Source of the DNA: JBCCTX01 sp965263105
Lineage (GTDB): Bacteria; Bacteroidota; Bacteroidia; J057
DNA: 64,000 nucleotides
Assembly: GCA_965263105.1 (NCBI GenBank)
Contig: CBDHGL010000002.1
Span: 496,001-560,000, forward strand
Direction: 5' to 3'
Position 1 is the first letter of the stretch; each line of letters starts with the position of its first letter. Positions 27,864-38,300 of the stretch are shown piece after piece. The position numbers and the translations under genes are program-made. A model generated the notes under the pieces. The model saw nothing but the letters and a program-made list of their open reading frames with translations, was not told where the DNA came from and made no database searches.

Positions 27864-30173
27864 ATGAAGCGACTACTTCGAATACTGTGTATTTTGGGAA
27901 GCATATGGGGAAACCAACACATTTTTTCCCAAGCCATTGAACGCAGGGTCATAGATTTTGGGACAAATTGGGTCTTTCAAAAAATTGAAGAAGGTAATCG
28001 CGCCCAACCTGAACCTGTCTCACTCCCTCATACCTGGAATGCCCTAGATGCCCAGGAAGGAATCCCCTACTTTCGGGGAGAAGGGAAGTACTCAAAGAAA
28101 TTTATTCCCGAACGAATCTGGCGTTTCAAGCGCGTTTTCCTCCGATTTGAAGGAGTCATGACTACGGCTAAGGTCTACCTGAATGGCAAACTCCTGGGAG
28201 ACCATCAAGGGGGTTATTCCGCCTTTGCCTTTGAAATAACTCCCTACCTGAAGCAGGAAGATTCCAATATTTTAGAAGTGGAGGTAAGTAATCGGGAAAA
28301 TTTGGAGATTCTCCCCCTGGTTGGGGATTTCAATCTATATGGTGGGATTTATCGCCCGGTTTCCCTTATTGTCAGTGATCGGGTATGTGTCTCTCCCCTC
28401 GATTTTGCCAGTTCTGGGGTCTACTTGCATCCCAAATCTGTATCAACGGATCGAGCAGTAGTGGAAATTGAGACCCATTTATCCCAAGGCTTTAACCAGC
28501 AACAACCTATCGGGGTTCGTACTACCATTCGAGATCGGGTCGGGAGACAAGTGTATTCAAAGGTCCTGCCTTTGTTTCTGCCCAAGGGAGATACCGTAGT
28601 CAGTCAGGTGGCCGTAATCGATACTCCCTTTCTATGGCAGGGGCGGAAAGATCCTTACTTATATCAGGTTACTGTGGACATCTTTCGGGATTATCGACGC
28701 GTGGATCGGGTCAGGGAACACCTGGGACTAAGGACGTACAGCGTAGACGCAGAAAAGGGCTTCTTCTTAAATGGAGAGCATCTCCGTCTTCAAGGGGTAA
28801 GTCGCCACCAAGATCGCCAGGATAAAGGCTCCGCCCTTTCCCGTAGGGATCACCAAGCGGACATGGAATTGATGGAAGAAATGGGGGTTAATGCCATCCG
28901 TTTGGCGCACTATCAGCAAGCAGAAGCCATGTATGATCTCGCAGACTCTTCAGGCATGGTGGTATGGGCAGAAATCCCCTGGGTAGGAATCCCCGATTTT
29001 GCCGGAAGAGGGACAAATGGCTACGAAGCTACCCCAGAATTCCATCACAATGCAGAATGGCAGCTACTAGAACTCATCCATCAAAATTACAACCATCCCT
29101 CTATCTGCTTTTGGGGGATATACAATGAAATCCAGAATCCAGAAGAGGAAAGTCCCCTATCCTGGGTTCAATACCTGGACAGTGTCGCTCGTTCGGAAGA
29201 CCCGTATCGTTTGACTACAGCCGCCAGCATGCTAGCGCCAGAGGAGCCCTTACACGATATCACTCAGACGATTGCCTGGAATAAATATTTCGGTTGGTAC
29301 TACCATGATCCCGAAAAATTGGGAGAATGGCTGGATGAATTGCATAGCCAATATCCCAACTGGAAAATAGGGATCAGCGAATACGGAGCAGGAGGAAGTA
29401 TACATCAACACAAGCAAGTGCTTCAAAGGCCTAATCCCATTGGATCTCCTCATCCTGAGCAGTGGCAGAGCTATTACCATGAAGTTCATTGGAAAATCAT
29501 CCAAGAACGCCCTTATCTCTGGGGCACATTTGTGTGGAATATGTTTGATTTTGGCTCCCATTTTCGCAGAGAAGGAGACCACCATGGAATCAATGACAAG
29601 GGCCTAGTCACCTTTGACAGAAAGGTAAAAAAGGATGCTTTTTACTTCTATAAGGCCAACTGGCAAAAGGATCCCGTTCTCTACATCAGTTCCCGGCGCC
29701 ATATTTTCCGAGAAGAAGCCTATACTGACGTCCGTGTCTATTCCAACCTCAATGAGGTCAACCTCCTCATCAATGGGAAGGAAGTTGGTGCCCAAAAACC
29801 TCAAAATGGGGTGGCCTTATGGGAGGATCTGAGGCTGGAAAAAGGGAAGAACACGCTACAGGTACAAGCTACACAAGAGGGTAAGTTGTACACAGACCAA
29901 GCTATTTGGGTGTTGGAAACGGGCTTTGGCTTACATAGCCTTCCGAAGCTCTTTGATGGACTAAGGTATCTCTTCCCAGGATTATTGGTTATGGGGCTCC
30001 TGGTACTTATATCAGGTAGATTTGCTTTCAGAAGGGTAAAAGGCTTCGAAAATCGAAGGAGGAACAGGTGGAAAAAAAGGCTATGGAGAATAGCCTTCTT
30101 CCTCTTGCTCATTCTCCTCATCCTTCTTACAGTAGCATACTTTCTATTAACCCAAAATGGGTTGATTCCCTAA
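27864..30173 (+). CDS. Glycoside hydrolase family 2 (beta-galactosidase/beta-glucuronidase-like) with C-terminal membrane segments
   Basis: 769 residues. Signal peptide about 1-25 (IFSQA). Domains in order: jelly-roll sugar-binding (SLPHTWNA, KVYLNGKLLGDHQGGYSAF), immunoglobulin-like, TIM barrel with RLQGVSRHQDRQ and AIRLAHYQQ, the acid/base Glu in WGIYNEIQNPE near residue 420 and nucleophile Glu in GISEYGAGG near 507, then a C-terminal beta domain (NLLINGKEV). Unusually the last 80 residues hold two hydrophobic helices (LLVMGLLVLISG and RIAFFLLLILLILL) with a basic stretch between, so the enzyme is probably tethered to the inner membrane. Start placed at ATG 27864 (MKRLLRIL) rather than the TTG six bases earlier. 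Confidence 0.9.
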   Translation: MKRLLRILCILGSIWGNQHIFSQAIERRVIDFGTNWVFQKIEEGNRAQPEPVSLPHTWNALDAQEGIPYFRGEGKYSKKFIPERIWRFKRVFLRFEGVMTTAKVYLNGKLLGDHQGGYSAFAFEITPYLKQEDSNILEVEVSNRENLEILPLVGDFNLYGGIYRPVSLIVSDRVCVSPLDFASSGVYLHPKSVSTDRAVVEIETHLSQGFNQQQPIGVRTTIRDRVGRQVYSKVLPLFLPKGDTVVSQVAVIDTPFLWQGRKDPYLYQVTVDIFRDYRRVDRVREHLGLRTYSVDAEKGFFLNGEHLRLQGVSRHQDRQDKGSALSRRDHQADMELMEEMGVNAIRLAHYQQAEAMYDLADSSGMVVWAEIPWVGIPDFAGRGTNGYEATPEFHHNAEWQLLELIHQNYNHPSICFWGIYNEIQNPEEESPLSWVQYLDSVARSEDPYRLTTAASMLAPEEPLHDITQTIAWNKYFGWYYHDPEKLGEWLDELHSQYPNWKIGISEYGAGGSIHQHKQVLQRPNPIGSPHPEQWQSYYHEVHWKIIQERPYLWGTFVWNMFDFGSHFRREGDHHGINDKGLVTFDRKVKKDAFYFYKANWQKDPVLYISSRRHIFREEAYTDVRVYSNLNEVNLLINGKEVGAQKPQNGVALWEDLRLEKGKNTLQVQATQEGKLYTDQAIWVLETGFGLHSLPKLFDGLRYLFPGLLVMGLLVLISGRFAFRRVKGFENRRRNRWKKRLWRIAFFLLLILLILLTVAYFLLTQNGLIP

Positions 30174-30258
30174 AATTTATTGCTTTTGGGATTCTCCACG
30201 AATGAGAAAAAATACCTATATTTAAATTAAACCTTTGCCTGTATTCAAAACCGCTTCC

Positions 30259-30453
30259 ATGAAAAAAACTATTCTTTTGACCGGAATTGGTTGGATTTTT
30301 AGCGCATCAGCCATCTTTATGGCGATCCTTTGGTTGCTTAGGGAAATCGAGTGGCTGCACTATGATAGACCCGAAGATATGGTAACCCCGATGCTGGCAT
30401 TAGCCCTGATTAGTTTGACTATAGGGATATACAGAAAGGGGACTGCTGAATGA
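30259..30453 (+). CDS. Small two-helix membrane protein, hypothetical
   Basis: 64 residues starting MKKTILLTGIGW. Two hydrophobic helices: about 5-28 (ILLTGIGWIFSASAIFMAIL) and 45-58 (MLALALISLTIGIY), joined by a short charged loop with RPEDM. It is not a family I recognise. It lies 85 bases after the GH2 gene on the same strand. The chance of being real is supported by start, composition and position only. Confidence 0.5.
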   Translation: MKKTILLTGIGWIFSASAIFMAILWLLREIEWLHYDRPEDMVTPMLALALISLTIGIYRKGTAE

Positions 30454-30515
30454 TAAGACCTGAACCTAAATTACCTTTAAGCGCCTGAGAAACAAATTCC
30501 TTATACCTTTCATTT

Positions 30516-33177
30516 TCATTCATTTTGCAGATTTCGGGCAGGGTCCAGTCGGGCCGTTCGGATAGATTCAAAACTAATGGTTATCAACGCAATAAGGAAA
30601 ATAAGGGCGCCTGAAATAACAAATATATCCCAACTTAAAAAAGTCCGATAGGCAAAAGCCATCAGCCATTCTTCCATCAAGAGGTATCCCAAAGGTATGG
30701 CAATAAGCAGGGAGATCATCAACAGCTTCATAAAGTTTGCCGTAAGCAGGCCAAAAAGTTGCTGAAAGGAGGCACCCAGGACCTTGCGAATGCTGATCTC
30801 CTTCCGACGTTGCTCCGCCATAAAGGCCGAAAGGGCAAATAGACCCAGACAAGCTATGAAAATGGCCAGCATGGCAAATAAGGTGAATAATTGCCTGGCC
30901 TTTCCCACATCCTTGTACATGGCAGCAAAACTCTCATCGAGAAAGGTGTAGCGGAATGACTGATTGGGCATAAAATCCTCCCATACTCCAGAGGTCAATC
31001 CAATCGCCTTTTTCACATCAGGTGTTTGAATTCGTGCCAAGGTATAAGCACCCCCACCCTCCAGCGCAAAAGCCAGCTCTTTAATTTCCCCTTTAAAGGA
31101 TTCAAAATGAAAGTCTTCAATCACCCCAATTATGTGGTAAGGGGGTTGAAAATCATTGGTGATTCGCTCTCCAATAGGATTTTCAAATCCGAATTTCTTT
31201 GCCATGGCCTGGTTGATGATGATCGCCTGGGAATCTGAGGCGATCTCATGAGAGAAGTTTCGTCCTTCAAGTATTTGTATCTCCAGAGTGGGCAGGTAGG
31301 TATGATCGACACGCCAAATTTGGGCACCAACCCCCTGCTCGGTCTGGGTCATTCCTTCCCGCCACCATTGATTCATGTCACGCATCGTTCCAGGTATAGG
31401 CAAAAAGTTACTGGAGGCGACATTGACTATTTCGGGAAGCTTGCTCAATTCATTCTTGAAGCCAGGGTGTTTTTCCCTCAACGTTTGGGTACCCTCTATC
31501 ACAAGTACTTGCTCCTTGTTATATCCCAGTTTCTTGTTTAGAATGTATTCCATTTGACGGTGGACCGTGATAGCTCCTATGATTAGCAGAATGGAACAGG
31601 CAAATTGAACCACTACCAGGCTCCCCCTTAGCCATACACCTTTTTTTCCTTTTGTGACTTCGCCCTTAAGTACCCGGATGGGTTTATATGCAGATAAATA
31701 GAAGGCAGGATATAAGCCAGCCAATATCCCTATCAATAGAATAGCGAAGATCACAATGGGAAAAAGCCACCATTCGCTCAAGGGAAAAGCAATGTTCTTC
31801 TCAGCCATACCATTAAATAAGGGTAGCAAGCCTTGAGCAATGATCAAGCCCAACATAACAGATAAGGCACTAATCAAAATCGACTCTGTCAAAAACTGTC
31901 TAACGAGATTGGATTTTCTAGAGCCAATAACCTTCCTCAATCCCACTTCTTTTGCCCTGTTAATGGATTTGGCTGTAGATAAATTAATAAAATTGATGCA
32001 GGCCAATAGAAGAATCAGTGCAGCAATTACCCCGAACATCCAGACGTACAAGATATCACTGCGTTTGGCAGATTCGAGGATGCCTTGCGAATACAAATGT
32101 ATATCCCCCAATGCCTGCAATTCCACCCTGTGATAATTGTCAAATCTATCCGCCATTTTATCTCCCCTCTCTTTATAGAAAGGAACCAGGTATTGGGAAG
32201 TGATACGTTGAAGTTTTTCATTCACTTCCTGAAGGTCAGCTCCTTCTCTAAGTTTAATATATGGCTCATAATTGCTACAACACCAACTCATCTGTTCTCC
32301 AGGCCAAAATTCAACGCCCACCATGGTTAAGAAGAAGTCGAACTGTAGGTGAGAATTTTCAGGAAAATTCTCCATAACCCCTCCAATGAGGTAGGGCCTG
32401 TCGGTGTTTTCGTTCAAGATTATGGTTTTCCCCACTGGGTTTTCCTCTGGAAAATATTTTTCAGCCTTTCTCCTTGACAGAACCATATACTGAGGTTTAG
32501 AAAGCGCCTCCTTTACGTTTCCATATACCATGCTTAAGTCCAACATGGTGATCAAGGCTGGGTCGGCATAGGCAAAGCCTTCCTCAAAGATACTCTTAGG
32601 TTTCCCCTCCACCCGCATTTGATTTTTACCTGCGTCAAACAATTCATAGGGAACCAATCGAGCCACTTCCTCGATATCAGGAAAGTCACTTTTTAATACT
32701 TCCGCAATGGGAGCTGGAAAGGCAGGCCATTTGGCGGGCTCTTCTGGATCATTGAACACATTTATGAGCCGGAACAAACGATCAGCTTCCGGGTAATGCG
32801 CGTCGTAGCTCAATTCATCCTTAATAAAAAGCCCGATTAAAAAGCAGGCAGCCACACCAACAGCCAAGCCGCCAATTTTTATGGCAGAATATACCTTATG
32901 CCTGGAAATGCTTCTCCAAGCGATTTTGAAAGTAGTTTCGATACATAGCAATGGGATATAAATGGTTGAAAAGATGTATTTGGATGGCAAAGGGGCGGAG
33001 ATACTGAAGGACTTGCATCCAGTAGTCTATTTTGGCCTTAAACGGAGTGCGAATGGCTAATTGGGCTCTAAAGCGTTCTGCCAAGTCTCCATTTACCTCC
33101 TCTTTTAGCTCTTCACGTAGAAAGCTATTCAAAAGGCGTTGAGCCCATTTGGGTGGGGAATGTTGGGGGATGTTCAC
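30516..33177 (-). CDS. FtsX/MacB-type ABC transporter permease; frame break near 32930
   Basis: About 886 residues after correction. The N-terminal frame (from 33177) opens with LLNSFLREELKEEVNGDLAE, a cytoplasmic prefix domain seen on many Bacteroidota permeases coupled to PadR regulators. It runs to MYRNYF and then breaks; dropping one base in the A run at 32929-32931 joins it to KIAWRSISRHKVYSAIKIGG, the first membrane helix. Two MacB-type periplasmic domains alternate with helix groups, each containing FtsX motifs (LLACINFINLSTAKSINRAK, EVGLRKVIGS and RRKEISIRKVLGAS). The ATPase partner is not adjacent. Family members export small molecules or couple to signalling. Transcribed after padR, 13 bases apart. 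Confidence 0.88.
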
Positions 33178-33190
33178 GTGGAGTTGGGAA

Positions 33191-33544
33191 TCAGTGGGTT
33201 AACAGTCCTGCAATGAGCGAATCGGAAGAGAAGCCGGGGAATTTATCCCAGAGGGAAAGTTTGAGTTTACGGGAAGTTTCCAAGGCATGATAGCCAGCTG
33301 CCGTAATGGAATAAATCCGCTTCCTTCTCCCCCCACGCTCTGCTGAGGGCTCTCCCATTTTGGATGTCAGAAAGCCCTTCTTTTCAAGTCGGTTTAACGT
33401 AGAGTGCACAGCTCCAATGGAAATTTTCCTTCCCGTCTGTTCGGTAAAGGTATCAGCGGCCTTCAAAGCATAGGCTTCATCTCTCAATATGCCTATGACC
33501 AACAAAATGACCTCTTCAAAGTCTCCTAAGCGTGTTTCTTTCAT
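33191..33544 (-). CDS. PadR-family transcriptional regulator
   Basis: 117 residues. Winged-helix PadR domain: LGDFEEVILLVIGILRDEAY, then ISIGAVHSTLNRLEKKGFL with the recognition helix and KRIYSITAAGYHAL in the wing. PadR proteins repress by dimer binding to palindromes. The gene is first in a unit with the FtsX permease, 13 bases apart. A perfect 17-bp palindrome starts 6 bases upstream of its ATG, so self-control is likely. The ligand is unknown. Confidence 0.92.
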   Translation of the reverse strand: MKETRLGDFEEVILLVIGILRDEAYALKAADTFTEQTGRKISIGAVHSTLNRLEKKGFLTSKMGEPSAERGGRRKRIYSITAAGYHALETSRKLKLSLWDKFPGFSSDSLIAGLLTH

Positions 33545-33550
33545 TATGAT

Positions 33551-33604
33551 ACTAAATTGTAGAACAAATATATAACTATTTCCTTAATTGTTCTACAATT
33601 TAGT
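33551..33604. promoter_or_regulatory. Operator-like palindrome for the PadR regulator
   Basis: 17-bp perfect inverted repeat (33551-33567 and 33588-33604, arm ACTAAATTGTAGAACAA) around a 20-base A/T-rich spacer, directly upstream of the padR start (33544). Placement, arm length and symmetry suit a repressor dimer pair over the padR-permease promoter. It is not followed by a T run, so it is unlikely to be a terminator. Confidence 0.75.
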
Positions 33605-33648
33605 AGGAAATAATTCCCTATCTTTATCACAACTTTTTTTCTTGAGAT

Positions 33649-33692
33649 TTTATACGTACATTCAATAGGAATTTTTTATCGGTTTATACGTA
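33649..33692 (+). promoter_or_regulatory. Repeated TTTATACGTA sites before the DUF6364-like gene
   Basis: Two exact copies of TTTATACGTA, at 33649-33658 and 33683-33692, 34 bases apart (about three helical turns), the second overlapping the start codon. A near copy, TTTATACGTT, follows the gene at 33983-33992. Ribbon-helix-helix proteins often bind such sites to repress their own operon. Confidence 0.45.
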
Positions 33693-33943
33693 TGAAAAAA
33701 TTAACCTTAAGCATCCGAGACGAGCAAAAATTAAACTGGGTCAAGACCTACGCAAAAAACCATAAAACAAGCGTAAGTCGAATATTTGAAGACTACATTG
33801 ATGCACTAATGGCATTTGATAAAAGAGAGGTAGTGCTCAACTCTACACTTGAAAGTATTCGACAGCCGGGGAAAAGACCCAGTGAAAAGGAAATAGAGAA
33901 GCATTTGACTTCCAGGAGAATGCGGAAGTCCCAAAAGAGATAG
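33692..33943 (+). CDS. DUF6364-like ribbon-helix-helix antitoxin-type protein
   Basis: 83 residues. KKLTLSIRDEQKLNWVKTYA forms the N-terminal strand and helix of an RHH fold, and KTSVSRIFEDYIDALMAF the second helix; the basic tail SRRMRKSQKR is common in such proteins. Relatives (DUF6364) normally sit just before a PIN-domain toxin gene. Here the next frame, an ATG at 33946, ends after nine codons (KFVFQFGI) and the strand then reverses, so the toxin is missing or reduced to a stub. It may still act as a repressor of its own gene through the sites described. Confidence 0.75.
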   Translation: MKKLTLSIRDEQKLNWVKTYAKNHKTSVSRIFEDYIDALMAFDKREVVLNSTLESIRQPGKRPSEKEIEKHLTSRRMRKSQKR

Positions 33944-33996
33944 GTTATGAAGTTTGTATTTCAATTCGGGATATAAAGGAAATTTATACGTTTAAA

Positions 33997-35247
33997 TTAC
34001 TTCAAAAAAGGATCACTATACATCTGATCGCTGCTCAATTCTCTATCTGTAAGCGTATGCAGAAAATCCGCTAAGGCTTGTTTTTCCTCCTGGCTCATAG
34101 CCAGTCGAAAAGGACGGCCATCTGCTCCTTTCATGAAGGGAGATAATTGAGGATGGGCTTGTACCCCTTGGTCATAATGATTAATCACATCCATCAGGCT
34201 CCTAAAGCGACCATCGTGCATATAGGGAGCTGTAAGGGCTATATTGCGAAGGGTAGGAATTTTAAAGCTTCCTCTTAGATCGGGTCGATTGGAAAAGGTC
34301 TCAAATACTCCAGGATCAGTTGTATAACTCGGATCCAGGCCATTGTTTTGGGGCCCTAAAGGAGTTCCAATAAAAGCTTCTGTGGCGTGGCATTCAAAAC
34401 AGGAAAAGCCTTCACTGCGGGCTTGAAAAAAGAGGCGTTTTCCCAGGTTTTCACTGGAATTGAAATTGGGGAATTCTTCTGTAGCTGAGGATACTTGTTC
34501 ACGACCTAGATCATATTTACTTCGATAGCTCACGATGCTCCGTACAAACTGGGCCAAGGCCTTGGCAATGCGGTCCAGGTCTACTTCATCACTCCCAAAG
34601 GCCTGGAGAAATAATTCTGAATAGTAGGAACTCCCCTCTATTCGGGCGATTAAGGTGTCCTCGGTCATTCCCATTTCGATCTCGTCAAAAAAGGGCTGCA
34701 CAACCTGTTCCTCCAAGGAGGCTGCCCGCTCATCCCAGAAGAATCTCCCCCGTCGATAGTAACGGCTGTTTACTAAACTCATGGCATGCCTTCGGGTCTT
34801 TTCCCCCTCAAACCCAAGACTCTGCCTCCTGGGATCAGAAAAACCTTTCTCCTGTAGGTGGCAGGAGGCACAGGAAATGGTCCCATTGGCACTTAGCTTT
34901 CTATCATAAAATAATACCCTTCCCAAAGTGGCTCCTTCGTCGGTTATGGGATTGCTTTCGGGCATATTATCCTCCTCTGTTATAGACATTTCTACGAAGC
35001 CATCCAAGACGGCGGAAGTTGTCATGAAAGTAGGGAGTTGGATGTTGCTATAGGGGAAGGCAACTGGAGGAAGTTGGGGGGAATTGCGAAGCTTACCTTC
35101 TGGACTTTCTTCCAAAATAGGGACTAACTCTTCGACAACCTCTAATTCAGATCCGTCCGGTGAACACGAAACAAAAAGTAGGAGACCTAGGCAAAAGCAC
35201 TTAATGTGGGCAGAAATACTATCATATGGTGCATGGGTGATTGCCAT
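33997..35247 (-). CDS. Di-heme cytochrome c peroxidase (MauG/CCP family) lipoprotein
   Basis: 416 residues. Lipoprotein signal with LLLFVSCS (Cys28). Two c-type heme sites: CASCH at 126-130 and CFECH at 283-287; distal Met/His candidates and the PTLRNIALTAPYMHDGRF segment near residue 340 match the family. Members reduce hydrogen peroxide with electrons from cytochrome c, or oxidise protein side chains (MauG). Periplasmic, probably membrane-anchored. The N-terminal 60 residues after the Cys are acidic linker. Located in its own unit; a short TGTGGAC-type repeat unit lies upstream of its start. Confidence 0.92.
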   Translation of the reverse strand: MAITHAPYDSISAHIKCFCLGLLLFVSCSPDGSELEVVEELVPILEESPEGKLRNSPQLPPVAFPYSNIQLPTFMTTSAVLDGFVEMSITEEDNMPESNPITDEGATLGRVLFYDRKLSANGTISCASCHLQEKGFSDPRRQSLGFEGEKTRRHAMSLVNSRYYRRGRFFWDERAASLEEQVVQPFFDEIEMGMTEDTLIARIEGSSYYSELFLQAFGSDEVDLDRIAKALAQFVRSIVSYRSKYDLGREQVSSATEEFPNFNSSENLGKRLFFQARSEGFSCFECHATEAFIGTPLGPQNNGLDPSYTTDPGVFETFSNRPDLRGSFKIPTLRNIALTAPYMHDGRFRSLMDVINHYDQGVQAHPQLSPFMKGADGRPFRLAMSQEEKQALADFLHTLTDRELSSDQMYSDPFLK

Positions 35248-35340
35248 ATACTAAATAAAAGGCTTTTTATGTTAACCCCCAATCCTTTTACTTACCTCTC
35301 AAAAAACTGTGGACTGTGGTCTCTCAACTATTAACCCTTC

Positions 35341-38300
35341 CTACTTCCTCTGCATCATTTCCACCCCCTGCCAATTATCCGGAACCCCTAGTTGAGAATA
35401 TTCCTGTGCCTTTTTGAGAAAATAGGTTGCAGGTCCGTCGAGGGGATTAACCTGAAGCACTTGAGCGAAGTATTTTACCGCCTCTATAAATTCCTTATCT
35501 AGATAGGCCTGCATACCTGCATCAAATTCCCCTTTAGAATCAAATTTCGCTTGCACTTGTTCGTCCTGTTCTCCATCAAAAAACTCATAAATATCTACAA
35601 CCTTCTTTTTCCCTTTCAATTGAACGGGGCCCAGGTATCGATAGTTATATTGGTCGGGATAGCCCAATTTCCCCAAACAATGGTCACTCACAATAATTGA
35701 CGACCCAAAATGCTTGGTCAAACTCTCCATCCGGGCAGAAGTATTCACCGTATCGGCAATGGAGGTGGCTTCCAGGTGTTTGTTGTCTCCAATAATGCCC
35801 AAAATGAGGGGGCCTGTATGAATGCCAATTCCCACTTTGACAGGGATCCGATTTTTCCGATTGCGGTCTTCATTATAAGCGGTCAACATTTTCTGCATGT
35901 TAATCGCCGCATTAACGGCTCCCTCTGTATGCTGGGTATGGGGGAAAATGGACATGATACAATCTCCCAAATATTGGTTGACAAAGCCTCCACTTTGGAC
36001 GATCATGGGTCCCATGCGCCGGGTAAAGGCATTGACAAACTTGAAGTTTTCCGTTGGCGTCATGGCTTCAGCCAGGGTGGTGTAGTCGCGGATATCTGCA
36101 AACATAACAGATACTTCCATCTCCACATGATCTCCCAATTTAACCTCAGTGATAGCCTGATATCCCAGAGAAGTCAAAAACTCTGAGGGAATAAACTTAG
36201 AGGTTGCCGCGTGAATATGATGCAGGTTGAGATGCGTTTTGACACGGGCTAAAAACTCGGATCTGGAAAAAGGCTTAGCCAAATAATCGTTGGCACCGAC
36301 CTCTAAGCCTTGGACCAGGTCTGCGATCTGGTTTTTTGCCGTAATCATGATCACTGGTAGCTCTGAGGCCAGGTATTTTTCACGGATCTTTTGGCAAACC
36401 TCGTATCCCGACATCCTCGGCATCATGATGTCTAGAAGGACCAGGTCAAAATTTTCTCTTTCGATGACCTCCAAGGCTTCCCGACCATTCATGGCTGTTA
36501 CAATCTCCAGTTGCTGGTCCATTAAGTGGTTTCTCAACACTTGGTGGTTAATAACCTCATCATCAACTACCAGAATTCTAAACTTCTGTTGATTCTCTAT
36601 GGCCGATAAAGGCTCTTTTACAGCAGGCGGTTCATGCATTTCCGCGATTTCCACAGGTTCCAGACCGACCGGTTGGGCAAGGGTCTTCTCCAAAGGAATG
36701 GGCGCACTATCTGAAGCCTGGGGAAGACTTACAAAGAAGCTAGAACCTTCCCCAGACGAAGAGTCTACCCAAATTTTCCCGTCATGCAACTCTACCAACT
36801 TCCTTGTGATACTAAGTCCCAAGCCCATGCCCCCATATTCCCGTTGAATCGATCCATCTACTTGCTGAAATTCGCCAAAAATGCGTTCCTGTTTTTCTTG
36901 GGGGATGCCTATACCGGTATCCTTCACTTGAATTTCAATCATCCCCGTTTTTTCCTGGACCTGGGCCCCTACAGAGACTGAACCTTTCTCAGAAAACTTG
37001 ATCCCATTATCAATCAGGTTTTGTAATATCTGCTGCAAGCGATTTTCATCTGCCATAACAGGAGGAAGGTCTCTGGAGACGTTGTTTTTTAGCTCCAAGG
37101 ATTTCCCTTTGATTAAGGGCCTGTTTAAGCGCAACACTATATCCACAAGACTATAGAGGTCCACCGCCTTGGGGCTTAGGAAAAGGTCTTGGTTGCGAAT
37201 CCGGGAGAGGTCCAGAATATCATCTACCAAGGAAGCCAAACGCTTACCTGAGGAGATGATCAGGGAGAGGTTTTCTTCCACATGAGGGGTCAACTCATTT
37301 GCTTGCCCCTCTTTTAGGCCTTCTGAAATACCGATTATCCCATTTAAAGGCGTCCGGAGTTCATGAGAGGTATTGGCCAGAAATTCGTCCTTGAGTCGGT
37401 CCACCGCTCGGAGTCTTTCGGCGGTCTCCTTTTCTTTTTGCAGTTCCAATTCTTTAGCCGCCAATTTCTGCTGTTGCTTCCGGGTAAAAAACTTAACGAG
37501 GGCAAATAAGAAGGCTAATAGGAGAAAGAAATAAGCCACATAGGCCCAGGTGCTCCTATACCAGGGTGGCAATATTTCAAAAACATAAGAAGCCTTCTCA
37601 CTTTCCCGGCCATAGATATCTTTTGCCTTGACATGGAAGGTATATTTCCCTTCCCATAAGCCCGTATAGGATTTGGCATACACTTTTCGCCAATCCGACC
37701 AATCCTCTTCAAAGCCTTCCAGGTAATAAGAATAGTTGGTTTGATTTGAATATTGAAAGGAGTTGGAGGAAAAAGAAAAATTGATCTCTTGAATATGGGG
37801 AGAGATTTGAGGAAGGTTTTGGGATTTATTCCTGCCAGTAGGAAGAGGAAAATTCGGATCATAGGTGCCCCCAAATTGTAGGGAGTCTTCGTTGATATTT
37901 ACCTTTCGGATCAGTGCTTGAAAGTCCATCTTTGGAACTTCAGGAGTAGGGAACTGGGTTCTAAATAAGCCATTCTCCGTTCCTACCCAGGTAGCCCCTT
38001 CCTTATCCGTATAAAAACTCCAGGCAAACTCGTTAATGGGCGTAAAGGGCTTAGAAGCAAATACTTTCTGATCATCTGGATCTATAGAAGTCCACCCATT
38101 TTCCCGTTGTCCCGAAGAAAGCCAAAATTTTTGGTTGGAATCCAAGTAGACGGCATATACTTCTCCTGTTTCAGGCAAATTAGTCGCATAAGAAGCGGTT
38201 TTGAGCTGCAGTTTATTAGAACTTTCCTCATATTCATAAATCCCCAAGTTGGTTCCAAATACAATCCGATCCTCGACGCGACACACTTCTATAGAAAAGA

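Noticed and set aside
33946..33975. Nine-codon frame after the antitoxin-like gene
   Set aside because: Too short to call a toxin; may be a chance remnant.
35710..36186. 158-codon plus-strand open frame
   Set aside because: Shadow of the sensor-cyclase gene, which has clear domain motifs on the other strand.
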